From Bacteroidales bacterium UBA4230 (lineage in GTDB: Bacteria > Bacteroidota > Bacteroidia > Bacteroidales > UBA932): a DNA stretch of 21,444 nucleotides. Positions 1-6,876 of the stretch are shown piece after piece. The notes beneath the pieces are model-generated. The model did not search any database and was not told the origin of the DNA. It saw nothing but the letters and a program-made list of their open reading frames with translations. Made by a program: the position numbers and the translations under genes. Location: positions 1-21,444 of the forward strand of contig DGXO01000033.1 of the NCBI GenBank assembly GCA_002395605.1, in the 5' to 3' direction. Position 1 is the first letter of the stretch. The number at the start of each line of letters is the position of its first letter.

Positions 1-525
1 GCCCGCTTCGTGCGCTTCTGCGACGCCTTCAACATCCCCCTGGTTACCCTGGTGGATGTCCCCGGCTTCCTTCCCGGCACACAGCAGGAGTACGGAGCCA
101 TTATCACAAACGGCGCAAAACTCCTCTACGCATACGGAGAAGCCACCGTCCCTAAGGTTACGGTAACGCTCAGGAAAGGTTACGGCGGCGCCCACATAGT
201 CATGAGCTGCAAGCAGCTTCGCGGAGACATCAACTACGCCTGGCCCAGCGCACAGATTGCCGTAATGGGTGCAGACGGAGCCGTCAACGTGCTCTACGCA
301 AAGGAAATAAAGGCAGACCCCGAAAACGCCAAGGCCATCTTCGAGGAAAAGAAGAAAGAGTACGAAGACCTCTTCTCAAATCCCTATCAGGCTGCCCAGA
401 AAGGTTACATCGACGACGTAATAGAGCCCCGCAACACCCGCTTCCGCGTAATACGCGCCCTGGAGCAGCTCCAGTCCAAACGTCAGGAAATACCGGCCAA
501 GAAACATGACAACCTACCTCTTTAG
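1..525 (+). CDS. mmdA: Methylmalonyl-CoA decarboxylase alpha subunit (carboxyltransferase), 3' part
   Basis: This is the C-terminal part of a biotin-dependent acyl-CoA carboxyltransferase. The frame is open from the first base, so the gene begins outside the window; about 174 residues remain of a protein usually near 510-520 residues. Seen here: the VDVPGFLPGTQQE segment, the glycine-rich GYGGAHIVMS stretch and WPSAQIAVMGADGAVNVLY, which are hallmarks of the crotonase-fold C-terminal half of the MmdA/PccB family. The enzyme moves the carboxyl group from methylmalonyl-CoA to the biotin of a carrier protein, yielding propionyl-CoA. PccB-type propionyl-CoA carboxylases share these motifs, but the downstream biotin carrier and the Na+-pump membrane subunit favour the decarboxylase. 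Its end overlaps the start of the next gene by 20 nt, which suggests translational coupling. Confidence 0.93.
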   Translation, partial: ARFVRFCDAFNIPLVTLVDVPGFLPGTQQEYGAIITNGAKLLYAYGEATVPKVTVTLRKGYGGAHIVMSCKQLRGDINYAWPSAQIAVMGADGAVNVLYAKEIKADPENAKAIFEEKKKEYEDLFSNPYQAAQKGYIDDVIEPRNTRFRVIRALEQLQSKRQEIPAKKHDNLPL

Positions 526-913
526 CATACTAACGGCAGGATCCGACCGCATGGCCCAGACGGATCCCCACGGCTGGACGCTTACCATCATAAGCGTAAC
601 CGTGGTGTTCCTCGCCCTCATAGTGCTGTACTTCCTATACAACCTCTCCGGCAAAATCTTCACCGGGGCCTTCAAACGTAAGTCCTCCACAAAGAAGAAT
701 GCCCAGGTTCCAGATGCCGAAGTTGCCGCAGCCATAGCCCTGGCGCTTGACATGGAAGAGGATGGAGACACCTATGCGGCCATAGCCGCGGCCATTCACC
801 TTTACCTTGCCACCGGCGTCCATGACACCGAGCCCGGCATTGTGACAATTACGCGGAAAGACTCCTCTCCTTGGAGTAGCAAAGCATTGACATTCAGAAA
901 ATTACCCAGATAA
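506..913 (+). CDS. OadG-like small membrane subunit of the decarboxylase
   Basis: This is a 135-residue protein with one predicted membrane helix at about residues 24-46 (hydrophobic run around TIISVTVVFLALIVLYFLY), followed by a basic stretch (KRKSSTKK) and a soluble tail. The tail carries the segments EVAAAIALALDM and SPWSSKALTFRKLPR, which I recall as typical of the OadG-like proteins in Bacteroidales mmd operons. OadG/MmdD proteins hold the carboxyltransferase to the membrane pump and help assemble the complex. The start at 506 lies inside the end of mmdA. An alternative in-frame ATG at 551 (MAQTDPHGW) has AGG ten bases upstream and would remove the overlap; the first 15 residues are not clearly needed. 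The family call rests mainly on context and the tail motifs, because OadG sequences are poorly conserved. Confidence 0.8.
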   Translation: MTTYLFSILTAGSDRMAQTDPHGWTLTIISVTVVFLALIVLYFLYNLSGKIFTGAFKRKSSTKKNAQVPDAEVAAAIALALDMEEDGDTYAAIAAAIHLYLATGVHDTEPGIVTITRKDSSPWSSKALTFRKLPR

Positions 914-917
914 ATCC

Positions 918-1382
918 ATGAAAACATACTCTTTCAAGATTAACGGCAAAGACTATAAAGTTGCAATTGGTGAAGCCAATGGCAAAATGCTCAGCGTAAA
1001 CGTAAACGGCGCAGACTATGAGGTGGAGCTGGAAGGAGATTTCTCCGCTACGCCTTCGGCTCCGGTCGAAATGACAAAAGGGCCTTCATCGCCGGCAGAA
1101 ATGACAAAAACGGCGGAGGTATCCCCTGCCGCCGAAAAACCTGCCGCCGCAAAACCCGCCGCCGGAGCAGGCAAAACCGTGAAGAGTCCCCTCCCCGGCA
1201 TCATTATCAGCATAGATGTCAAGGAAGGCCAGGCCGTAAAGCGCGGCCAGAAAGTTGCCGTCATTGAAGCCATGAAGATGGAAAACGACATCCTGGCCGA
1301 ATCCGACGGCACTGTTACCGCCATCCACGCCTCCAAAGGAGATTCCGTCCTTGAGGGTGCAGACATTGTAACTATCGGCTGA
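918..1382 (+). CDS. mmdC: Biotin carboxyl carrier protein of methylmalonyl-CoA decarboxylase
   Basis: This 154-residue carrier accepts CO2 from the carboxyltransferase on a covalently bound biotin and delivers it to the membrane subunit. Residues 1-40 form a conserved N-terminal segment (MKTYSFKINGKDYKV). Residues 41-89 are a flexible linker rich in proline, alanine and lysine, and residues 90-154 are the biotinyl domain. The biotinylation motif EAMKMEND is present, with Lys120 as the expected attachment site and SPLPGIIISIDV opening the domain. The linker holds two copies of a ten-residue unit (PSAPVEMTKG, PSSPAEMTKT), which matches a DNA repeat described separately. The gene starts 4 nt after the OadG-like gene, and its TGA stop overlaps the mmdB ATG (TGATG), so all four genes are probably one transcript. 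Confidence 0.93.
   Translation: MKTYSFKINGKDYKVAIGEANGKMLSVNVNGADYEVELEGDFSATPSAPVEMTKGPSSPAEMTKTAEVSPAAEKPAAAKPAAGAGKTVKSPLPGIIISIDVKEGQAVKRGQKVAVIEAMKMENDILAESDGTVTAIHASKGDSVLEGADIVTIG
1036..1112 (+). repeat. Interspersed-repeat-like element and 30-nt tandem duplication inside the mmdC linker
   Basis: Positions 1036-1075 begin GAGATTTCTCCGCTACGCC and end CTCCGGTCGAAATGAC. From memory this matches a short repeat found in many copies in Bacteroidota genomes (GAGATTTCTCC...GGTCGAAATGACA). Its 3' half belongs to a 30-nt unit at 1053-1082 that is repeated in tandem at 1083-1112, with about seven differences. Both units stay in frame and encode PSAPVEMTKG and PSSPAEMTKT. The tandem unit is seen directly; the link to a genome-wide family is recalled, not measured. 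Confidence 0.6.
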
Positions 1383-2542
1383 TGGATACCATTATAGACA
1401 GTCTGCAGCAGTTCTGGCAGTACACCGGATTTGCAAACTGCACATGGCAGCACCTGGCCATGATTGCAATCGGCCTCATTTTCATTACGCTTGGAATTGT
1501 AAAAAAATGGGAGCCGCTCCTCCTTGTGCCCATCGGCTTTGGAATGATAGTGGGAAACATCCCGCTGTTCTTTGACCCTGCAACGGGTGCAGGCCTCAAA
1601 ATAGGCATCTACGAGGACGGTTCCGTGCTCAATATCCTCTATCACGGCGTACGCAACGGCTGGTATCCGCCGCTTATCTTCCTTGGAATAGGCGCAATGA
1701 CGGATTTCAGCGCCCTTATTTCCCAGCCCCGGCTCATCCTCATAGGAGCGGCCGCCCAGCTTGGAATCTTCGGCGCATACCTTCTTGCGCTTCTCCTTGG
1801 ATTCGCGCCCAACGAAGCTGGTGCAATTGGCATCATCGGCGGCGCAGACGGTCCTACGGCCATTTTCCTTAGCTCCAAGCTTGCCCCGGAACTGATGGGC
1901 GCAATTGCTGTGTCGGCTTATTCCTACATGGCCCTTGTACCCGTTATCCAGAAGCCCATAATGCTGCTTCTCACCACCAAGAAGGAGCGCCTCATACGCA
2001 TGAGAAAGCCCCGCGAGGTCAGCCAGAGGGAAAAGATTGTCTTCCCCATCCTTGGCTTCATCTGCACGGCCTTCATAGTTCCCAGCGGCCTTCCGCTCCT
2101 TGGCATGCTGTTCTTCGGCAACCTCCTCAAGGAAAGCGGCGTCACAAAACGTCTTGCCGCCACGGCCGGAGGCCCGCTCATCGACATCGTCACCACCCTC
2201 ATAGGCCTCACGGTGGGCGCTTCAACCCAAGCCGATGTCTTCCTCACAGGCCGCTCAGTGCTCATTTTCGGCCTTGGACTGGCCTCCTTTGTGATTGCCA
2301 CAACCTTCGGCGTGGGATTCGTGAAATTCATGAACCTCTTCCTCTCTGAAGAAAAGAAGATCAACCCCCTCATCGGGAACGCCGGAGTTTCTGCCGTGCC
2401 TGATGCGGCGCGCGTATCCGAAACCGTTGGCTTGGAGGCCGATCCATCAAATCACCTCCTGATGCACGCCATGGCTCCAAACGTAGCCGGCGTCATCGGC
2501 TCTGCGGTTGCAGCGGGTATTCTTCTGAGTTTCCTGGGTTAA
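1382..2542 (+). CDS. mmdB: Na+-translocating methylmalonyl-CoA decarboxylase beta subunit
   Basis: This 386-residue polytopic membrane protein belongs to the OadB/MmdB/GcdB family. It decarboxylates carboxybiotin and couples the reaction to export of Na+. The family signature IIGGADGPTAIFLSSKLAP is present; the aspartate in GGADGPT is the residue implicated in Na+ and proton binding in Klebsiella OadB. A second conserved region is seen around FFGNLLKESGVTKRL and a third at GNAGVSAVPDAARV. The chain is mostly hydrophobic helices and ends at HAMAPNVAGVIGSAVAAGILLSF, as is usual for the family. Length fits the family (about 375-430). Its TAA stop shares the palindrome TTAA with the stop codon of the convergent gene, and no strong terminator is visible after it. 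Confidence 0.95.
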   Translation: MDTIIDSLQQFWQYTGFANCTWQHLAMIAIGLIFITLGIVKKWEPLLLVPIGFGMIVGNIPLFFDPATGAGLKIGIYEDGSVLNILYHGVRNGWYPPLIFLGIGAMTDFSALISQPRLILIGAAAQLGIFGAYLLALLLGFAPNEAGAIGIIGGADGPTAIFLSSKLAPELMGAIAVSAYSYMALVPVIQKPIMLLLTTKKERLIRMRKPREVSQREKIVFPILGFICTAFIVPSGLPLLGMLFFGNLLKESGVTKRLAATAGGPLIDIVTTLIGLTVGASTQADVFLTGRSVLIFGLGLASFVIATTFGVGFVKFMNLFLSEEKKINPLIGNAGVSAVPDAARVSETVGLEADPSNHLLMHAMAPNVAGVIGSAVAAGILLSFLG

Positions 2543-3789
2543 TCCAGAATTGAAGAGCCCACAATTGAAGCGATTGTGGAGCGCATGCGCGACAGGGACC
2601 CTATATCCGAGGGGTGCACCCTGTTGGCAAGGATAATCACAGCCGTCTTGGTTTCAAGGTCCAGAAGGACGGAAGTGCCCGTGTAGCCTGTATGGCCGCG
2701 GGTGGTGGAAGTATTGAAGACGTCTCCGCAAAGATAAGGGCTTAGGTCGTAGGCATCCCATCCAAGGGCCCTTCCCACCTTAGGCGCGTTGTCCTTAGGC
2801 ACCGTGAACATGCGCTTTACGGTAAGCGGAGAAAGTATCCGTTTACCGTTCCAGGAACCCCCGTTCATCAAGGCCGAACATATTACGGAAAGGTCTTCCA
2901 TGTTTGAAAACACCCCGGCGTTGCCGGAATTACCCATGTTCACAAGGCGGGCGGTGGGGTCGTGGACTTCGGCCTTGAGGGTATGGCCATCCTTGAGGAC
3001 CTCCGTAGGGGCGCAGAGCCTAACAAGGGCGGTGTCACGGGATAACAAGCTTACGGAATCCAGCGGGAAATAGCAGGTATGCCGAAGCCCCAGCCTGTCA
3101 AAGATATTGGCCTTGGCGTAGTCACAGAGCCGCTGCCCCGTTATACGCTCCACTATCCTTTGGAGGACTATGAAATTGAAGCAGCTGTAAAGGACATCCG
3201 TGCCGGGCTCAAAGCTCCTGGGGCCGTTTGAGATATATTCTATAAGGGCATCAGAGTTACCCTCACCGTACTTTTCCACAAAACCGGGCACATCCTTCAG
3301 GAAGGCCTCCAGGCCGGAAGAATGGGTGAGAAGGTCCTGCACGGTAATGTGGACCTTCTTCTTGTTGACGGGATTCACCCAGGGCTTGAAACCCGGGATA
3401 TAGAGGCGCACCTGGTCTACAAGCCGGAGCTTCCCCTCCTCCACAAGCTGCATCACCGCCACGGTGGTGCTCACGCACTTTGAAACCGAAGCTAGGTCGA
3501 ACATAGTCTCCACCGTCATGTCCTCCTCATAAGGCACTACGGTTTTGAGGCCGTAAGCCCTGCCGAACACTATCTTGCCTCCATGGACAACGCCCACCAC
3601 GGCTCCGGGGATGTCGTGGTTCAAGATAGATGCGTTTACCGTGCTGTCAATCAATGACAAGCGCACGGGATCCATGCCTGCCGATTCCGGAGGGGCCCAC
3701 GGCACACCGTTTCCGTTTCCCGGCACATGGGCCGACGGCAAAATGAAAAGAGACAGCAGAGCAATAGCAAAAATAAGGATACGGCGCAT
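2539..3789 (-). CDS. Exported serine hydrolase, beta-lactamase/penicillin-binding fold
   Basis: This is a 416-residue secreted protein of the class C beta-lactamase-like family (PF00144), a group that includes D-aminopeptidases, esterases and transpeptidase-related enzymes. A signal peptide is evident (MRRILIFAIALLSLFILPSA). The catalytic SxxK motif is SVSK (Ser101, Lys104). The second motif is at Tyr201, where the sequence reads YSC instead of the usual YxN. The third is HTG (366-368), equivalent to KTG. The substrate cannot be read from sequence; a role in cell-wall peptides is a reasonable guess. I chose the ATG at 3789: a possible upstream TTG at 3813 lies within a -10 box and would put extra residues ahead of a normal signal peptide. 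The gene converges on mmdB and diverges from the V-ATPase operon. Confidence 0.85.
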   Translation of the reverse strand: MRRILIFAIALLSLFILPSAHVPGNGNGVPWAPPESAGMDPVRLSLIDSTVNASILNHDIPGAVVGVVHGGKIVFGRAYGLKTVVPYEEDMTVETMFDLASVSKCVSTTVAVMQLVEEGKLRLVDQVRLYIPGFKPWVNPVNKKKVHITVQDLLTHSSGLEAFLKDVPGFVEKYGEGNSDALIEYISNGPRSFEPGTDVLYSCFNFIVLQRIVERITGQRLCDYAKANIFDRLGLRHTCYFPLDSVSLLSRDTALVRLCAPTEVLKDGHTLKAEVHDPTARLVNMGNSGNAGVFSNMEDLSVICSALMNGGSWNGKRILSPLTVKRMFTVPKDNAPKVGRALGWDAYDLSPYLCGDVFNTSTTRGHTGYTGTSVLLDLETKTAVIILANRVHPSDIGSLSRMRSTIASIVGSSILD

Positions 3790-3810
3790 TTTATATAAGG
3801 TTTTCCCTCG

Positions 3811-3818
3811 CAAATATA
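3811..3818 (-). promoter_or_regulatory. -10 element for the serine hydrolase gene
   Basis: On the minus strand this reads TATATTTG, an exact match to the Bacteroidota -10 consensus TAnnTTTG. It ends 21 nt upstream of the chosen ATG, giving a 5' UTR of roughly 15 nt. No convincing -33 TTTG is seen. Together with the plus-strand box at 3831-3838 it forms an inverted repeat separated by 12 bases. Confidence 0.6.
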
Positions 3819-3830
3819 AGAATTATTCGC

Positions 3831-3838
3831 TATATTTG
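3831..3838 (+). promoter_or_regulatory. -10 element for the V-type ATPase operon
   Basis: TATATTTG matches TAnnTTTG exactly. Transcription would start near 3845, almost on the ATG at 3846 and about 25 nt before the next in-frame ATG at 3870. This spacing is one reason for preferring 3870 as the start of the first gene. No clear -33 element is present. Confidence 0.6.
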
Positions 3839-3869
3839 TACACTTATGGAAAACACTAAAAATCTTAAT

Positions 3870-4469
3870 ATGGACAAACTCCAGGAACTGACCAAGAAAC
3901 TCTACGAAGAAGGTCTTTCAAAAGGAAAAGAAGAAGGAGAGGCCATCCTCTCAAAGGCTAAGGCAGACGCCCAAGCTATTGTGAAAAAAGCCAATGAAGA
4001 AGCGGAGGCCATCCTCGCAAAGGCCCGCAAAGAGGCCGAAGACTACCGCATCCGCGTGGAAGGAGACGTCAAAACCGCTTCGGCACAGGCCCTTCAGGCT
4101 ACAAAGGCCAGCATTGAATCCCTCATAATTGCAAAGGCCGTGGAGCCCGCCGCAAAAGACCTCAAGGATTCAGGTTTTCTCAAGGAAATCATCACAGAGG
4201 TTGCAAAGCATTTCAGCGCAGAGGAACCCCAGGACCTTGCCGTAATTCTCCCGGAATCCCTCCAGAAAGAACTGGAGCCCTTTGTAACCAAAGAACTTTC
4301 CAAGACAGTGGGGAAAGGCATTGAGGCATCTTTCTCAAAGAAGATCGCCGGCGGCTTTTCCATCGGCCCCAAGGACGGCAGCTATTTCATCAGCCTCACT
4401 GAAGACTCCTTCAAGGCCCTTGTGGGGGAATACATGCGCCCCGCCACTAAGAAGATCCTCTTCGGCTAG
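3870..4469 (+). CDS. ntpE: V-type ATP synthase subunit E (peripheral stalk)
   Basis: This is the peripheral-stalk subunit E of the V/A-type ATPase, which holds the catalytic A3B3 head against the membrane part. From 3870 it is 199 residues, beginning MDKLQELTKKLYEEGLSKGK. Residues 1 to about 75 are a long alanine-, glutamate- and lysine-rich helix (KADAQAIVKKANEEAEAI), expected to form a coiled coil; the rest is a globular domain that caps the head. An in-frame ATG at 3846 would add eight residues (MENTKNLN). That codon lies right at the predicted transcription start, so I prefer 3870. First gene of the operon; the next gene starts 3 nt after its stop. The partner subunit G/H is not encoded nearby. 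Confidence 0.88.
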   Translation: MDKLQELTKKLYEEGLSKGKEEGEAILSKAKADAQAIVKKANEEAEAILAKARKEAEDYRIRVEGDVKTASAQALQATKASIESLIIAKAVEPAAKDLKDSGFLKEIITEVAKHFSAEEPQDLAVILPESLQKELEPFVTKELSKTVGKGIEASFSKKIAGGFSIGPKDGSYFISLTEDSFKALVGEYMRPATKKILFG

Positions 4470-4472
4470 AGT

Positions 4473-5123
4473 ATGAGCAATTTCGAGTACATAATTGCGT
4501 CTCTGCCCTTCCTCACCCAGGATTTCCGCTATCAGGAAGGCCGTGGCTGGACAAATGTCATAGAGGAAATCAAGGACAACCTCTCGGAAAAAGACTCGGA
4601 GGCCCTGGATTTTCTCCTTCGCGGTTTCGGCCCGGAAAACCTTGTGCCGGATTTCTATGCTTCGGCCCTCTCCCACCCCGTGAAATTCATCAGGGAGTAT
4701 TTCCGCTTCGACCTCAACCTGAGGAACGCCAAGGTGCGTTACCTCAACAGGCAGCTTGGAAGGGCCCAAGAGCAGGATGTCATGGACGGCAAAGGAGATG
4801 AAATTGAGGTGGAAGGCCTTGACATAGACCTCTACCGCTTCAGGGGCGGAGAATTCCCGCAGGCCGAAAAAGTGGAAAGCGCCCTGGCGCTTCCAAGCCT
4901 CCTGGACCGCGAACAAGCCCTGGACGACATCACCTGGGAAACCGTGGACTCCCTTGCCACCTTCCATTACTTTGACCTTACCGCAGTGCTTGCATATGTG
5001 GCAAAGCTCCACATTGTAAACCGCTGGCTGGCCCTTGACAAGGAAAGGGGCATGGAGCGCTTCAGGCAGCTTGTAGCCGAAGTCCGCGGCTCATTCAAAG
5101 GAGTAGAATACAAAGAAAAATAA
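4473..5123 (+). CDS. DUF2764-type protein of the V-ATPase operon; candidate subunit C-like
   Basis: This 216-residue soluble protein has no signal peptide or membrane segment. I recognise it as the DUF2764-type protein that sits between subunits E and A in V-ATPase operons of Bacteroidota, and I recall an uncharacterised gene in the same place in Treponema and Chlamydia. It opens MSNFEYIIASLPFL. Its C-terminal region (residues about 165-210, containing FDLTAVLAYVAKLHIVNRW and then GMERFRQLVAEVRG) is helical and resembles the end of V-ATPase subunit C/d proteins. That likeness is a by-eye impression. No separate C subunit is encoded in the operon, so this may be the central-stalk adaptor that seats the shaft on the c-ring. 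It starts 3 nt after ntpE and ends 6 nt before ntpA. Confidence 0.75.
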   Translation: MSNFEYIIASLPFLTQDFRYQEGRGWTNVIEEIKDNLSEKDSEALDFLLRGFGPENLVPDFYASALSHPVKFIREYFRFDLNLRNAKVRYLNRQLGRAQEQDVMDGKGDEIEVEGLDIDLYRFRGGEFPQAEKVESALALPSLLDREQALDDITWETVDSLATFHYFDLTAVLAYVAKLHIVNRWLALDKERGMERFRQLVAEVRGSFKGVEYKEK

Positions 5124-5129
5124 ACATAT

Positions 5130-6872
5130 ATGAAAACTAAAGGAATAGTAAAAGGAATCGTCTCCAACCTTGTCACCGTAGAGGTGGACGGTCCCGTTTC
5201 CGAAAATGAAATCTGCTACATCACCTCCGAAGGCGTGAAACTCATGGCAGAGGTCATCAAGGTAAACGGCAACATGGCCTCCGTGCAGGTATTTGAGAGC
5301 ACCCGCGGCGTCAAGGGAGGCAACGAGGTAGAGTTTGAGGGCCGAATGCTTGAGGTCACCCTTGGCCCAGGCCTGCTTTCCAGCACCTACGACGGCCTCC
5401 AAAACGACCTCACCACCATGACAGGCGTTTTCCTCAAAAGAGGCGAATACACAGACCCCCTGAACCGTGAAAAACTTTGGGACTTCACTCCCCTTGCAAA
5501 GCCCGGAGACACAGTGATTGCCGCCGACTGGCTTGGAGAGGTGAAGGAAGGATGGCTTCCCCACAAAATCATGGTCCCCTTCAGCTTCAAGGGATCGTTC
5601 ACTGTGGAATCCATCAAGGAGGCAGGTCAGTATAACGTAGACACCGTAATTGCAGTCCTCAAGAACGAGGAAGGTGAGAAGGTTAACGTCACCATGACCC
5701 AGAAATGGCCCGTGAAGGTTGCCATCAAGGGTTACAAGGAAAAACCGCGTCCCAACAAGATAATGGAAACCGGTGTCCGCGTCATCGACACCCTCAACCC
5801 CATAGCAGAAGGCGGCACAGGCTTTATCCCCGGCCCCTTCGGCTGCGGCAAAACCGTCCTGCAGCACGCAATTGCAAAGCAGGGAGACGCCGATGTCATT
5901 GTGATGGCAGCCTGCGGTGAGCGCGCCAATGAAGTTGTGGAAATCTTCACTGAGTTCCCGGAACTCATAGACCCCCACACCGGCCGCCACCTCATGGAGC
6001 GCACCACCATCATCTGCAACACCTCCAACATGCCCGTTGCAGCCCGTGAGGCCTCCGTCTACACCGCCATGACCATCTGCGAATACTACCGCGCAATGGG
6101 CCTCAAGTGCCTCCTTCTCGCAGACTCCACTTCCCGCTGGGCACAGGCCCTCCGTGAAATGAGTAACCGTATGGAGGAACTCCCCGGCGCAGACGCATTC
6201 CCCGTAGACCTTTCGGCCATCATTTCCAACTTCTATGCACGCGCAGGCATGGTGGTCCTCAATAACGGCCAAACCGGAGCCGTCACTTTCATCGGCACGG
6301 TATCTCCCGCCGGCGGTAACCTCAAGGAGCCCGTCACTGAGAGCACCAAGAAGGCCGCACGCTGCTTCTATGCGCTGGAGCAGAACCGCGCCGACCAAAA
6401 GCGTTACCCCGCCGTAGGCCCTCTGGAGTCCTATTCCAAGTATCTGGATTACCCTGAAATCCGCCAGTATCTGGATGAGACAGTTGAGCCCGGTTGGGTT
6501 GACAAAGTGCTTACCGCAAAGAACATCATCCGCCGCGGCAAGGAAGCCTCCGAGCAAATCAACATCCTTGGAGACGACGGCGTGCCCATGAGCTACCACG
6601 TGAGCTTCTGGAAGAGCGAACTAGTAGACTTCGTAATCCTGCAGCAGGATGCCTTTGACGCCATTGACGCCCTGTGCCCCATCGAGCGCCAGCGCTACAT
6701 GCTGGACCTCGTCCTTGACATCTGCGCCCGCGACTACGACTTCGAGGACTTTGAAAAGTGCCGCGAATTCTTCAAGACGCTCATCAACGAACTCCGCCAA
6801 ATGAACTATTCGGCCTACGAATCAGAGCAGTTCAAGGCCTACAACGACACCGTACAGAAAATGATTGCATAG
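5130..6872 (+). CDS. ntpA: V-type ATP synthase catalytic subunit A
   Basis: The catalytic nucleotide-binding subunit is 580 residues long, the normal size for bacterial A subunits. The N-terminal beta-barrel runs to about residue 75. It is followed by the A-specific non-homologous insertion (about residues 110-200), which includes GDTVIAADWLGEV. The Walker A motif is GPFGCGKT (235-242, Lys241), and the GERANEVVEIFTEFPEL segment contains the expected catalytic glutamate. LLLADSTSRWAQALREMSNR and PGADAFPVDLSAI are also family signatures. Three A and three B subunits form the ATP-hydrolysing or ATP-making head. The start follows the DUF2764 gene by 6 nt; the stop is 4 nt before ntpB. All catalytic signatures are intact, so I expect an active enzyme. 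Confidence 0.98.
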   Translation: MKTKGIVKGIVSNLVTVEVDGPVSENEICYITSEGVKLMAEVIKVNGNMASVQVFESTRGVKGGNEVEFEGRMLEVTLGPGLLSSTYDGLQNDLTTMTGVFLKRGEYTDPLNREKLWDFTPLAKPGDTVIAADWLGEVKEGWLPHKIMVPFSFKGSFTVESIKEAGQYNVDTVIAVLKNEEGEKVNVTMTQKWPVKVAIKGYKEKPRPNKIMETGVRVIDTLNPIAEGGTGFIPGPFGCGKTVLQHAIAKQGDADVIVMAACGERANEVVEIFTEFPELIDPHTGRHLMERTTIICNTSNMPVAAREASVYTAMTICEYYRAMGLKCLLLADSTSRWAQALREMSNRMEELPGADAFPVDLSAIISNFYARAGMVVLNNGQTGAVTFIGTVSPAGGNLKEPVTESTKKAARCFYALEQNRADQKRYPAVGPLESYSKYLDYPEIRQYLDETVEPGWVDKVLTAKNIIRRGKEASEQINILGDDGVPMSYHVSFWKSELVDFVILQQDAFDAIDALCPIERQRYMLDLVLDICARDYDFEDFEKCREFFKTLINELRQMNYSAYESEQFKAYNDTVQKMIA

Positions 6873-6876
6873 CCTT

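Noticed and set aside
5091..6599. A long open frame of 502 codons on the minus strand opposite ntpA
   Set aside because: It lies wholly across a strongly conserved catalytic gene, has no recognisable motif, and its composition is what the reverse of GC-rich codons gives.
6865..6876. TTG start for subunit B that overlaps the end of ntpA
   Set aside because: The ATG at 6877 gives the usual N-terminus of the family and normal spacing.
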